Assembly: GCA_021292165.1 (NCBI GenBank)
Contig: CM037880.1
Coordinates: 185,501,970-185,565,969 of the forward strand
Origin: Shinisaurus crocodilurus
Taxonomy: Eukaryota; Chordata; Lepidosauria; Squamata; Shinisauridae
Direction: 5' to 3'
Length of the DNA: 64,000 nt
Part shown: positions 33,313 to 44,118 of the stretch, piece by piece
Layout of the letters: the number at the start of each line of letters is the position of its first letter
Numbering within the stretch: position 1 is the first letter of the stretch
Made by a program: the position numbers and the translations under genes
The notes under the pieces: generated by a model
Database searches by the model: none
What the model was told of the DNA's origin: nothing
What the model saw: only the letters and a program-made list of their open reading frames with translations

Positions 33313-36300
33313 GTGAGAGTGGGAGAATTAACATCTATCCTGCCTGAGGAGTGGGCAAACTACAACGCAGACCTGCAAACCCAGTCAGCAATTGGGACAC
33401 TCTTCAGGGGGGGAGGTAAGCTGATAATTTACCATCTACCAGCCAGTTCTCCCCTCCCTGGTTGTTCTTTGCTGGACTGGGGCCCTGCTTCTCTGGAAGG
33501 CTGCAACAACCAGAAGGAGCTGCCCCCTGGACTGACTGAGGACCTGTGCCAGCTGTTCTTTCTGGGGAAGCCTTCATCTGCTGGCCCGAGGAGCGGGGCG
33601 GTGATGCCCCGGTGGCAACAACCCCCATGGGGACGACGCCAAAGTGGGTCACCCCTTTGGGCGGGAGCCACTTCGGGGGGGAGTGTCACAAGGGCAAGAG
33701 CCACCCTCCTAACATTTGTCTGTTTAATTTCCTTGGAACCCTTGGGGTGGATTGCTTTTTCCCCTTTCCCTGAGGATGTGTCTTAGAGAGCAGATATGGG
33801 GCCTAGTATAGGAATCTGTGGGGGGCCCAATTGGTATAGTGATGGGTAGAGGGAGATATGGTGTTGGGAGGAGGGCTAGCCAGGTATGGGGCACGTAGCC
33901 CAGACAGTTAATGACTGTGCTGTGTTCCAGACCTCCTCGCTCACGCAGGTTCGTTAGTTGCCCTATCAGCCTGCCCTATCAGGTCTCTGGATGCTGCTTT
34001 TAAATGCCAGGTCGGTCCCGAATAAGACCTTCCTCATCCATGATCTAATAGTGGATGAGGAGGCCGATCTGGCATGCATTACCGAGACCTGGGTGTGGGT
34101 GAACAGGGAGGAGTCAGTCTCTTCCAGTTATGACCACCAGGGTATTTGGTTCAGCATCTGGGTAGACCTGAGGGCCGGTGGTGGTGGTTGCTGTGGTCTA
34201 TAGGAATTCTCTCTCTCTCTCCAGGCCCTCTATCTGTCTGACTACTGGTCTGGAGTGTTTGCACCTCATGCTGGGCCAGTGGGACAAATTAGGGATTCTG
34301 TTGGTGTACACCCCCCCCCCCGCTGCTCAACAGACACCCTATCTGAGCTGACAGAGGTGGTCTCGGTTGCGATGCTGAGGTCCCCCAGGCTGTTGGTCCT
34401 GGGAGACATTAACATCCATACTGAGGGAACCCTTTCTGCAGTGGCTCTGGATTTCATGGACTCCATGACAACCATGGGACTGTCCCAACATGTCATCGGC
34501 CCAACGCATGTAGGAAAGCACTCTCTAGATCTAGTTTTTTTGGGTGGGCATGGGGATAGTGATCTGAAGGTGGGGGACATTGAATCAGTCCCTTTGTTGT
34601 GGTCAGATCACTGCCTGCTGAGATTTAGACTAACAGCAACTTTTCCCCTCTGCAAGGGTGGGGAACCTATTAAGATGGTCTGCCCCCAGAGGCTAATGGA
34701 TCCATATGGTTTCCAGAGTGCCCTTGGGGGGTTTCCAGCTGAAATGGCTGGTAGTCCTGTTGAATCCCTGGTCGATCTCTGGAATACAGAGATGACCCGG
34801 GCAATTGACACAATCACTCCTGAGCTCTGTAGTAGAGGCTCGTACTGCTCCGTGGTATACCTTGGAGCTGAGACCAATGAAACAAAACAGGAGACAGCTT
34901 GAGTGCAGGTGGAGAAAAACTCCTAGTGGATGCAGTTGAGCCCTGGTATGTGCCTATAGTCAGGTATACTTAGGGGCAGTGAAGAAGGCAAAGAAACAAG
35001 ATCTCACTTTCTCCATTCAGTCTTCTATTTGCTGCCCAGCAGAGCTTTTCAGGGTTGCCTGGGACCTATTACATGCTGACCCCAAGGACATCCTGGACCC
35101 CTCTGAGGCCCACTACAATATATTTGCTAGGCGCTTCCAAGAAAAAATCTCTTGCTTCTGCCAGGACTTGGACTTGAATTAGGTGAGGTACCCAGAGCAC
35201 AGCCTGGTCAAATTTTCTTGGATGAGTTTCAGTTGGTACAGCTCGAGGATGTTGACAAGGTGCTTGGGCAGGTTCGTGCAACCACATCCGTACTGGATCC
35301 TTGCCCCTCTTGGCTCATAAAAACCAGCAGGGAGGGAACAGCTGGCTGGGCCAGGGAGGTGATCAATGCCTCCTTGCAAGAGGGAGTGGTCCCATGCAGC
35401 TTGAAAGAAGTGGTGGTGAGGCCACTCCTGAAGAAACCCTCCCTGGACCTGGAAGGTCTTAACAACTTTAGGCTGGTGGCGAATGTTCCTTCCCTTGGCA
35501 AGTTCCTTGAGCGGGTGGTGGTCAACCAGCTCTAGGCGCTCTTGGATGAGACTGATTATCTGGATCCATTTCAGTCAGGGTTCAGTCCTGGTTTTGGCAC
35601 AGAAACAACTTTCCTGTATGTTGACCTACTTGGGAGAGAGACAGAGGGAGTATGACTCTGTTGATACTCCTGGATCTCTTGGCGGCTTTCGATACCATCG
35701 ACCATGGTATCCTTCTGGGTTGGCTGCCTGAGTTGGGAGTGGGGCTGGGTACTGAATTGCAGTGGTTCAGTACTTGGATGTCCGGCTCCAGAATGGTGGT
35801 GCTTGGGGGATATTGCTTGGCCCCATGGACTCTCCAGTATGATGTTCCTCGGGGTTGGTCTTATCCCTAATGCTATTCAACATATACATGCAATGGCTGA
35901 GTGGGGTCATCCAGAGTTTTGGAGAGCGTTGCCATCAATACACTGATGACACGCTGCTCTATTTCTCCTTTTCATCTCCATCAGGTGAGGCTGTGGATGT
36001 GCTAACCTGGTGCCTGGCTGCGACAATGGACTGGATGATGGCTAACAAACTGAGGCTCAATCCAGACAAGCCTGAGATGCTGTTAGTGGGTGGTTCCTCT
36101 GACTGGATGGAGGGTGTTCTGCCTGTTCTGGATGGGGTTAGCACTCCCCTTGAAGGAGCAGGTTTGTAGCTTGAGCCACCTTTGTCACTTGAGGCTCAAA
36201 TGACCTCAGTGGCACAGGAGAGCCTTTTACCAGCTCCAGCTGGTGACCCAACTACACCCCTATCTGGACAGGGATAGGCTGGTTTTAGTAATCTATGCTC

Positions 36301-36643
36301 TGGTAATCTTTAAGCTAGACTACTGCAATGCACTCTATGTGGGGCTGCTCTTGAAGACTGTTCAGAAGCTGCAGCTTGTACAAAATGCGGCAGCCAGACT
36401 AATCACTGGGACCAGAAGGTCTGAACCCATAACACCAGTTCTGGCCCGCTTGCCCTGGATGCCCATATGCTTCCAAGTCTGATTCAAGGTGTTGGTCTTA
36501 ACCTATAAAGTCCTACACGGCTTGGGACCGCAATACTTGATGAAATGCCTCTCCCAACCACAATCTACCTGGACACTATGCTCATCATCTGGGGCCTTCC
36601 TCTGGCTGCCACCCCCAAGGGAACTCAGAGGGTGGCAACAAGG
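33313..36643 (+). mobile_element. L2-clade LINE, nearly full-length but decayed (copy B)
   Basis: From about 33950 the order is: endonuclease N-terminus (LLLNARSVPNKTFLIHDLIV, CITETW), GDINIHTEGTLSAVALDFMD, the SDHCLLRF motif (about 34597-34627), then the RT. The RT shows RPLLKKPSLDLEGLNNFRLV, LLDLLAAFDTIDHGILL, a catalytic-box variant YTDDTLLYF (about 35938-35964), MDWMMANKLRLNPDKPEMLL and NAAARLITGTRRSEP. Many stops and frameshifts are present. The region 33420-33800 may be its 5' UTR/ORF1 area (weak). A hAT transposon interrupts it at 36644, just before the normal L2 end. Confidence 0.8.
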
Positions 36644-36887
36644 CAGGGATGGGGACTCAGACTCCAGGACTCGACTCGTGAGTCGGACTGAGGCCCCCCT
36701 CTGACTCGAGTCCCACTCGAATCCCAATATTTTTAATGGGACTCGAGACCAAGGACTTGAGAGTTCGGGGGGTGACAGAACTGTGGCGGGGTTGTAAAGA
36801 AGCGAGTTTTAACTAAGGCTGCGCAATCCCTCCCCCCCCCCCGATTTTGACTTTGGAGTCACCACCACCCTGTAGACAACCCCACAC

Positions 36888-37275
36888 CAAGGCTGTGGAG
36901 TCGGAGTCGAGGAGTCGGAGTCGGAGGAAATTTTGGGTACCTGGAGTCGGAGTCGGCAAACAATGCACCGACTCCGACTCCTACTGAATTTAGATTGGAA
37001 TTTAAAAAAAAGCAAGTTTAAATGTCCCAATTCACAAACAGTTATAATTAATGACTTCTGTTTTATAATAAATGCCCCTCCTGGATCCTCCCACTGCCCT
37101 ATCTTCAGCAGCAGATCAGCACACAAAAAGGAGAAGGCAGCAGCTTCTGCCCAACTACCTCGCATATTAATTAATTAATTAGCATATTAATACAGAGGAG
37201 TCGGAGTCGGAAGTACAAAAAACTGAGGAGTCGGAGTCGGAGTCGGAACATTTATCTACCGACTCCACAGCCCTG
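36888..37275. mobile_element. hAT-like MITE rich in GGAGTCGGAGTC, 8-bp target duplication
   Basis: 388 bases with ends CAAGGCTGTGGAGTCGGAG and (right, complement) CAGGGCTGTGGAGTCGGTAG. It is flanked by identical CCCCACAC at 36880-36887 and 37276-37283. The subterminal regions carry many copies of GGAGTCGGAGTCGG in both orientations. The 8-bp duplication and CAGGG ends fit the hAT superfamily. It is inserted within the larger hAT copy. Confidence 0.9.
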
Positions 37276-37530
37276 CCCCACACAAAGACATAGACATGTG
37301 CTAGAGACAGGTGAGGTTAAAAAACAGCAACACGCAACAACAACCCAGCCACACATGGCGAGGCTGCAAATCGCGTGTCAACGACCTACCGGTATGTTTT
37401 GTTTATTGGGGAAGAAAAGTTGCAGCCCCGCTTTTCCTGCGGGACTTACTTCTGAGCAAGCAAACAAACAAACCAAAACAGCGGAAAGGAAGGGGGATGG
37501 GAAAAAAGGCAAAATATCAGTTAGCCCAGC

Positions 37531-37640
37531 TTGCAATCTTATGCATATTCACTTAGGAGTGAAGTTGGAGCCCCATTGGAACACAGGGAAATTTAGGCTT
37601 ACTATCCTAAACACAGATTTACTAGGGAGTACACCCTATT
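37531..37640. mobile_element. GCAATCCTAT-type element (diverged)
   Basis: TTGCAATCTTATGCATATTC at the left, GAGCCCCATTGGAACACAGG in the centre, and a weakly complementary right half. A further partial copy starts at 37729 (CTTGCAATCCTATGTACAC). Confidence 0.4.
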
Positions 37641-38065
37641 AACAGGCTGCCTCTTGCTTCCAAAAAGGCATGCACGGGATTACTCTGTTACTTCCAAGGA
37701 GGTATGCAAAGGATCTGGCTGCCCCATCTTGCAATCCTATGTACACTTTACAGCATGATCCTCTGCATATTTGTTGTTGTTGTTGTTACTGATTAAGAGC
37801 ACCTAAGACCACTAGACTATGCGTTTTGTAGAGGTTCTGGGGGTGTTGTCTTGTGGAGTAGAAGGGATCTTGTTGATGTTGTTAAGAAGCCCTGTCATAT
37901 GAAGAGAGAGAGAGAGGTGTATATTGGATATGGTGTAGGGTTACAGAGGAAGCGGGGACTGGCTTATGTGGGAAGGGTGTGGGGAATTACACACTGTGAA
38001 TCTTGCACAGGGGAAACAGGAGGGTTGTGTACTTGGGTCAACATGGTGTGTCAGCATCATAGGAG

Positions 38066-38522
38066 TGTGTGTGTGTGTGTTTCCATGGTATCTGTGAGCA
38101 GAATTTCCATGCGGAAAGTCACCGTGCAACCTGCGTGTAAGAACATCGTACGCACACCTTCCCTTTCCCACAGAGTTTTACTCTTTATCAGGTAGAGATA
38201 AGCGTGCACACCTTTGCTAGAATTACAGCCTGCCCCCCCCCTTTATTTTACACACGTGAGACTCCAAAGATTCCCGGAAGTTAGCATACATAATGCAAAA
38301 GCTCCTTGGAAACTACATCCCTGCAAATCCACAATGTTTTTCTTCTGTCCCGTTTTCTGGGCAAAGAAACTACAGGGCCTGGTTCTTGTCTGTGATAGGT
38401 CCTGCATCTTCACCCTTCACATCTATTCATTATGGTTGCAGCTTTGAAGAAGAGCCTGGAGACCAGATTTGAGGGCATTTTGGTGATCGCTGGTTTGCTG
38501 CAGCCAATGTCACAGAGGACCC
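38066..38522 (+). repeat. left arm of inverted hAT repeat flanking exon 2
   Basis: This segment of the hAT copy reappears in reverse at 43081-43533 with very high identity; differences are single bases and the length of one C/G run. It includes the segment encoding VAALKKSLETRFEGILVIAG. The two arms bracket ZC2HC1A exon 2. Confidence 0.9.
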
Positions 38523-39134
38523 AAGGTGGGAAACCATTGGCTTTCCAAGACTACATTTACTACTTTGCTGCAGTCCTGGACCCAAACTTCCATTTTTGGT
38601 GGCTGCAGAAGATCAGCGATAATGAAGAGGCAACCGCTGCAGTGAAAGAAAAGGTCCTAGCTGAACTCCAGCAGTACTGTAGCACACTGGAAAAAAAACA
38701 AGCAGGGCTCTTGTCATCATCGCCCACTCCGTCTTCTGGCACTGAGGCAGTCAAAGGCACTCCACAGACAAAGGCCTGTGCTTCAGCCTCTCTCTTTGCA
38801 TACTGCAAGCCCATCACCACCAACACAAGCTCGGTCTGTGACTCTGCACTACTGGACTTTGGCGCAGAAATGCGGTCCTATAGTGCCCTGGTCTTTGCGT
38901 GATGCAGTGAGGGTAGCCCTGTGGATGTCTTGGAAGTTTTGGGAGAGGCAGAGGAAGGACCTGAGATTACTCTGTGTGGCTGCTCTGAGTGTGTTTCTGG
39001 TTCCAGCAAGTTCATCACCAGTGGAGCGGGTGTTCAGTGAGGGTGAAATTGTGATAAGACCTCACCATTCCAGAATGGGGGCCAAACATTTAGAAAAGAT
39101 CGTGTTCCTCAAATGCAACATGGATAAGTTTTAG
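38432..39134 (+). pseudogene. hAT transposase C-terminal remnant
   Basis: The first frame (38432-38902) encodes a catalytic-core tail with FAAVLDPNFHFWWLQKISDN. After a frameshift near 38890 the second frame (to 39134) encodes the hAT dimerisation domain, ALSVFLVPASSSPVERVFSE through RPHHSRMGAKHLEKIVFLKC. That domain (about 80 residues, with P-A-S-S-x-x-V-E-R-V-F-S) is diagnostic of hAT/ZBED-type transposases. The N-terminal BED finger and most of the catalytic domain are missing. Not a functional transposase. Confidence 0.85.
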
Positions 39135-39204
39135 GAAGTACAGCAAGTTTATTTTTTAAAATCATTTTCCTAAAATGCAACCTTTCAGACATTTTGGGTT
39201 TGGC

Positions 39205-39590
39205 TGCCTCGGCCTGCCTGTTTGGGGTTCCCAGCCTCCTCTGCCTGCCTGGTCTCTTCTTGACCAGTTCAGCAGTTGAATTGTCCAAGACAAAGGGCAC
39301 TGCCTGCCTGCCTGCCTGTTTGCGGTTCCCTGCCTCCTCTGCCTGCCTGGTCTCTTTTTGACCAGTTCAACAGTTGAATTGTCCAAGACAAAGGGCACTG
39401 CTTGCCTGCCTGTTTGGGGTTCCCTGCCTCCTCTGCCTGCCTGGTCTCTTCTTGTCCAGTTCCACAGTTTGAATTGTCCAAGACAAAGGCCTCTGCCTGC
39501 TTTGGGGTTCCCTGCCTCCTCTGCCTGCCTGGTTATTTTGGGTTTGTCTGCCTGGTCTGTTCTTGCCAAAATCAGTTGCAGAGTTTTGAA
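39205..39590. repeat. minisatellite, unit about 105 bp, 3.5 copies
   Basis: The unit begins GGTTCCCTGCCTCCTCTGCC TGCCTGGTCTCTTCTTGACC and includes CAGTTGAATTGTCCAAGACAA followed by GCCTGCCTGCC. Successive units differ by a few substitutions and in the number of TGCC repeats. The spurious open frames here have a matching repetitive translation. Confidence 0.9.
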
Positions 39591-39802
39591 ATAAAAAGGC
39601 ATACTTGTGCCTAGAATTTATTTAAGCCACACAACTGAAGTAGCCTTATTTTGGGGGGGGGGGAACCCCCCATTGATTTTAATAGGGACTTGTGGAGTCA
39701 GCTTTGGGAGTGACTCGTGACTCGTGAGTCACCATTTTGGACCAAGGACTCGGACTCAAGACTCGGGCCCAAAAACTTGTGACTCGACTCGTGACTCAAG
39801 AC

Positions 39803-39899
39803 CTAGGGAGGTAGTGGGTTCTCCCACACTGGAGGCATTCAGGGGTTGGACTTGATGGCCTTATAGGCCCCTTCCAACTCTACTGTTCCATGATTCTAA
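39803..39899 (+). mobile_element. CR1 3' fragment with internal deletion
   Basis: CCTAGGGAGGTAGTGGGTTC and CACTGGAGGCATTCA join directly to GGGGTTGGACTTGATGGCC and the CR1 tail, so the last codons and stop seen in other copies are deleted. It sits between the hAT and the following L2. Confidence 0.85.
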
Positions 39900-41714
39900 G
39901 TTTGCACAGCACTTTGAAGATAAAGTCGCTAAAATCCGTCACAATTTGGACACCACAATTAATGCATCTCCATTAGTGGAGGTGCCAGAGCACCAGTCTG
40001 ATCTAGTTTTATTGAATGAGTTTCGGTTGATGAGGCCCAAGGATGCAGACAAGGTGCTTGGCCAAGTCCAATTGACCAGCTATGTGCTCTTCATGGCTTA
40101 TTACATCTAATAAGGAGGGGATATCCCACTGGGTCCAGGAGGTTGTAAATTCCTTCTTGAGAGAAGGAGTGGTGCTGGCCTCTTTAAAGGAGATGGTAAT
40201 TAGGACACTCCTGAAAAAGCCTAACCTGGACCCGAATGAAGTTAACAAGTATAGGCCAGTAGCCAACATCCCCTTCCTAGGCAAAGTGCTTGAGTGGATG
40301 GTTGCCAGGCAACTCCAGGCACTCTTGAATGAAACTTATTGTCTAGACCCGTTTCAATTGGCTTTCAGGCCTGGTTTTGGAACAGAAACTTTCTTGGTCG
40401 CCCAGTGGGATTACTTTTGCCAAGAGAGGGACGGGGAGTGCAACCCTGTTGATTCTCTTGGACCTCTCAGCGGCTTTCTATACCATCAACCATGGTATCT
40501 TTCTGGATAGGCTATCTGAGCTGGCACTTGGAGGTACTGCACTGCAGTGGTTCTGCTCCTACTTGGATGGCTGATTCCAGAAGGTGGTGCTGGAGGATTA
40601 TTGCTCTGTCCATTGACTGTTATGCCATGGGGTGCCACAGGGCTCTATTTTATCTCCCATGCTGTTTAGTATCTACATAAAACTACTAGGGGAGGTTATC
40701 AGGGAATTTGATTATTCATCAAACCCAGGTGAGGCAGTGGGCATTCTGAACCTTGGTGCAGTAATGGACTGGATGAGAACCAATAAACTGAGACTCAGTT
40801 CAGACAAGACAAAGGTACTCTTAGTGGGTGGTTCATCTGCCCAGCTAAGTGATGTTCAACCTGTTTTGGAGGGGCTTGCGCTCCTTCTAAAGGATCAGGT
40901 TTGTAGTTTGGGGGTGTTCTTGGATCCAGCATTGTCACTAGAGGCACAGGTGGACTCGGTGGCATGGATCACCTTTTATCAGCTTAGGCTGATATATAAA
41001 CTATGTCCTTATCTGGACAGAGTTAGCCTAGCTACAGTTATTCATGCTCTGGTAATTTCTCATCTGGATTACTGCAATGCATTATATGTTGGGGCTGCCT
41101 TTGAAAAGCATCCAGAAACTTCAGCTGGTCCAAAATAGGGCAGAGAGATTGTTAACGGGGACTGGCCAACATGATCATATTACTTTTCCATCTGCACTGG
41201 CTGCTAGTCCATGTCTGGGCCCGATTCAAAATGTTGGTATTAACATTCAGAGCCCTAAACAGCTTGGGGCCAGGTTACCTGAAGGAGCATCTCCTCCCAT
41301 ATATACTTATCCGGACCCTGAGATCATCCTCTCCAGGAGCCCCCGCCAAAGGAAGTGAGGTGGGTGGCTACTCAGAAGAGGGCCTTTTCTGTTGTGGCAC
41401 CCCGGTTATGGAATGAACTTCCCAGAGAGGCTCACCTGGCATGTACATTGTGCTTTTTCTGGTACCAGGTGAAGACCTTTTCATTTCCCCAGGCATTTTA
41501 GTCTTTCAGTTTCTGTTTTAAATCTGTTACTGTACAGTATTTTACATCTTTGGATTGCTGATATTTTATTCTGTAGTTTTAAACCTTTAAGCTTTTATAT
41601 TGTATCTTATGCTGTATTTTATGGTTTTAATTGTTATGAACCATCCAGGGAGTTTCAGCTATTGGGCAGGTCTAGAAAGATAAATAAATAAATGAATAAA
41701 TAAATAAATAAATT
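39900..41714 (+). mobile_element. L2-clade LINE 3' half (copy C)
   Basis: It starts inside ORF2 (FEDKVAKIRHNLD) and runs through the RT motifs [37 protein letters not shown] and MPQGSILSPMLFSIYIK. The YADD catalytic box expected after REFD (about 40710) is deleted: REFDYSSNPGEAV joins flanks that in copy B surround YTDDTLLYF. Then follow MDWMRTNKLRLSSDKTKVLL, VQNRAERLLTGTG, the LHWLLVHVWARFKMLVLTFR segment and a 3' UTR ending in an ATAAATAAATAAAT run. It therefore cannot encode a working RT. Confidence 0.85.
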
Positions 41715-42392
41715 ACCGGTAGCAAAAAGATCTGTATGCTGTGCTGGTGTTTCTGTTCTGTTGAACTCAGAAATCTTCCCAGGTACAAAACTGTATTGAG
41801 TGCTTTATATTCCTAGCCTATTGTATAAATTGGGATTACAACTGAAAGCTTTGAAAAAGAAAACACATGAGGTCCAAGCTTATGGACACTGCCTGTAGTC
41901 AGATGTTAAATGAATAAAGAATTTGGTGTGCACTGTCTGGTAGACTGTGTGCTTAAAAAGCTTACGTTTCTAGATATAGACAATTTCTTGCATTTCTAGA
42001 TCCCTTTATTTCAACATTCAGGTCCTCCAAATTATTTACACAGCAGCATACTCTTTCACAGTTACTGGTCCAGCCCCATTTATAACCATGGAATCCTAAT
42101 ACCTGGGGACACCTTACCAATCAATATTTATCTTCACAAATTTACTATCTCTGCCCATGGGAAAAGAAAGTTTTATGCTCTCAAATGGGAAATGCAGAAC
42201 ATGTCCATTTTTGTATGCAAGTTTATGAATGAAACCCATGAGATTGCATACATTTATTATTAAGGTTTGCAGTTTATTGTCTCATTTTTAGGTCTACTGA
42301 AAATAAATGTGGGCAAAATTACTTGGCTCTGGCTATGAGATTGTAAATGAAAATTGTATTGCCATAATGTATTTGTATCTGTTTCTTTTAAG
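41715..42392 (+). other. last part of intron 1
   Basis: No repeat recognised. The acceptor is TTGTATCTGTTTCTTTTAAG|AT at 42373-42394, with a good pyrimidine tract. Confidence 0.6.
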
Positions 42393-42469
42393 ATAATGGA
42401 AGCGTGGGGCAACCTGAAGATTTGTTACCATGCAAGATTTGTGAAAGGACTTTTTTTCCAAATGCATTA
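42393..42469 (+). CDS. ZC2HC1A: ZC2HC1A coding exon 2 (first half of zinc finger 1)
   Basis: 77 bases, entered in phase 1 and left in phase 0. With the last base of exon 1 it encodes DNGSVGQPEDLLPCKICERT followed by FFPNAL. LLPCKIC..TFFP..L is the opening of the first C2HC finger of ZC2HC1A, providing the two cysteines. Splice sites: TTTTAAG|AT and TTA|GTGAGT. Because 77 is not a multiple of three, skipping this exon would shift the frame. Inverted hAT arms lie on both sides. Confidence 0.92.
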
Positions 42470-42689
42470 GTGAGTACAAAATCAGGTGACTTAAATCAAG
42501 GGTGAGAAGTGATCTTTTTTTTTTTTAATTAAGCTGTTATATACTGCTGCTGACAGTTTTTCTCACTCTCCAGTGTCAACAATTTAGACATAGATGCTGT
42601 TGCTCAGATGAACTGTTTATCTAGGTCTGCTTAATGAATCATTCCATAAAAGCAGCTAGCAACATCTTTATTCATATGCAAGTGAGTTA

Positions 42690-43078
42690 CCTGGTTCACA
42701 CATAACACTAACCATTGTTTATTTAACCCATGGGATTGTGGAATTCTGGGTTGGGTGAACCTAGCTGCATTAACTTACCATGGTTTGTTAACCACAAACA
42801 ACCCAGAAAGAGAACCTATGGTTTGTTGTTGGGTTGTGAACTCTGGGTTGTTTAAACCATGGGTTTTCACAAGGCTACAGAGCTGGCGGGCAAGAATGGT
42901 AAAAACAAACAATCCCAAAACCCAGCCATGCTACATGCCAGTAATACAGCACCGCAAAGGCATTTGGGATACAGGGAGGGAGGAGGCGAAGGAGGGAAAC
43001 AAACAACCCATGGATTGAGAAAACAAACCATGGTTTGCTTAATCGTCTGCCAAACAAACCCTGGGTATGGCAACACAC
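42690..43078. mobile_element. foldback-rich MITE-like element
   Basis: It is dense in complementary words: CCATGGTTTGTTAACC and AACAACCCAGA against TCTGGGTTGTTTAAACCATGG, plus outer ends GGTTCACACATAACACTAAC and a right end with AAACCATGGTTTGC and GGGTATGGCAACACACC. It abuts the hAT arm at 43081. Arms are imperfect and boundaries approximate. Confidence 0.45.
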
Positions 43079-43080
43079 CA

Positions 43081-43533
43081 TGTCCTCTGTGACATTGGCT
43101 GCAGCAAACCAGCGATCACCAAAATGCCCTCAAATCTGGTCTCCAGGCTCTTCTTCAAAGCTGCAACCATAATGAATAGATGTGAAGGGGTGAAGATGCA
43201 GGACCTATCACAGACAAGAACCAGGCCCTGTAGTTTCTTTGCCCAGAAACGGGACAGAAGAAAAAACATTGTGATTTGCAGGGATGTAGTTTCCAAGGAG
43301 CTTTTGCATTATGTATGTAACTTCCGGGAATCTTTGGAGTCTCACGTGTGTAAAATAAAGGGGGGGGGGCAGGCTGTAATTCTAGCAAAGGTGTGCACGC
43401 TTATCTCTACCTGATAAAGAGTAAAACTCTGTGGGAAAGGGAAGGTGTGCGTACGATGTTCTTACACGCAGGTTGCACGGTGACTTTCCGCATGGAAATT
43501 CTGCTCACACATACCATGGAAACAAACACACAT
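43081..43533 (-). repeat. right arm of inverted hAT repeat flanking exon 2
   Basis: Reverse complement of 38066-38522, encoding on the minus strand the same VAALKKSLETRFEGILVIAG. The only clear length difference is a C/G run (about 43360). Both internal and external boundaries are sharp. Confidence 0.9.
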
Positions 43534-43578
43534 GAGTTAGCATTATGTGAAAAACATGAGTTAGCATTATGTGAAAAT
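43531..43578. repeat. 24-bp tandem duplication
   Basis: CATGAGTTAGCATTATGTGA AAA occurs twice in direct succession at the outer edge of the hAT arm. Confidence 0.85.
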
Positions 43579-43784
43579 CAGGTCACTGTGTGCATATAAC
43601 AGGAACTCTTGTTTTTGTTTTCTGACCAGCAACTTTCTTGCAAGCTGCTTTTTAAAGCAGAAAACTTTAAAAAGCAGCCTACAGTACTGAGTAGTTTATG
43701 GGATAGGACTGCTTTTGAGACTTTAATCTTCTTTCATTTTGGTTTTTTTCATTATTAATATATTATCCAATATTATTTTGTTAT

Positions 43785-43832
43785 TAATCGATGATGATGA
43801 TGATGATGAGGATGAGGATGATGATGATGATC
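43785..43832. repeat. (GAT)n microsatellite
   Basis: About 15 GAT/GAG triplets within intron 2. Confidence 0.9.
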
Positions 43833-44001
43833 CCAAGCACTTGGAATAAAGTGGAGATGATAATTCATATGAATAAATATAAGCTTTATCCTTCCAGGTC
43901 TCCCTGCCCCTCTTTCATGATAGGGATTGCTAGTAACCAGTGGGGGTGGGGGACATCTTCCCAAATCTAAATGTTGCCTTTCTTTCCTGTTGTATTCACA
44001 G

Positions 44002-44118
44002 AGAAAACATGTTCCCATTTGCCAAAAATCTGCTACTAGAAAAAGAAAAACATTTGACTCCAGCAGACAGAGAGCTGAGGGCACTGATATTTCCATAGTA
44101 AAACCTCTGAAGCCACGG
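44002..44118 (+). CDS. ZC2HC1A: ZC2HC1A coding exon 3 (second half of zinc finger 1)
   Basis: 117 bases, phase 0 to phase 0, 39 codons. RKHVPICQKSATRKRKTFDS, then SRQRAEGTDISIVKPLKPR. The H and C of HVPIC complete the first finger as C-x2-C-x11-H-x3-C, so intron 2 splits the finger. The basic stretch TRKRK could act as a nuclear-localisation-like patch (inference). Splice sites: TTCACAG|AG and CGG|GTAGGT. Confidence 0.95.

Larger units (their letters stand above)
36644..39802 (+). mobile_element. hAT transposon, truncated at the right end
   Basis: The left end CAGGGATGGGGACTCAGACT leads into a GACTCGAGTC-rich terminal region (36644-36770). A similar, inverted GACTCGTGAGTC-rich region lies at 39690-39802, where a CR1 fragment follows. 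Between them is a transposase remnant with a hAT dimerisation domain (see next entry). A 388-bp hAT MITE (36888-37275) and a minisatellite (39205-39590) lie inside. No complete right terminal repeat is visible, so no target duplication could be identified. Confidence 0.75.

Noticed and set aside
39162..39614. 146-codon minus frame rich in QAGRGG repeats
   Set aside because: Translation of the about 105-bp minisatellite, not a gene.
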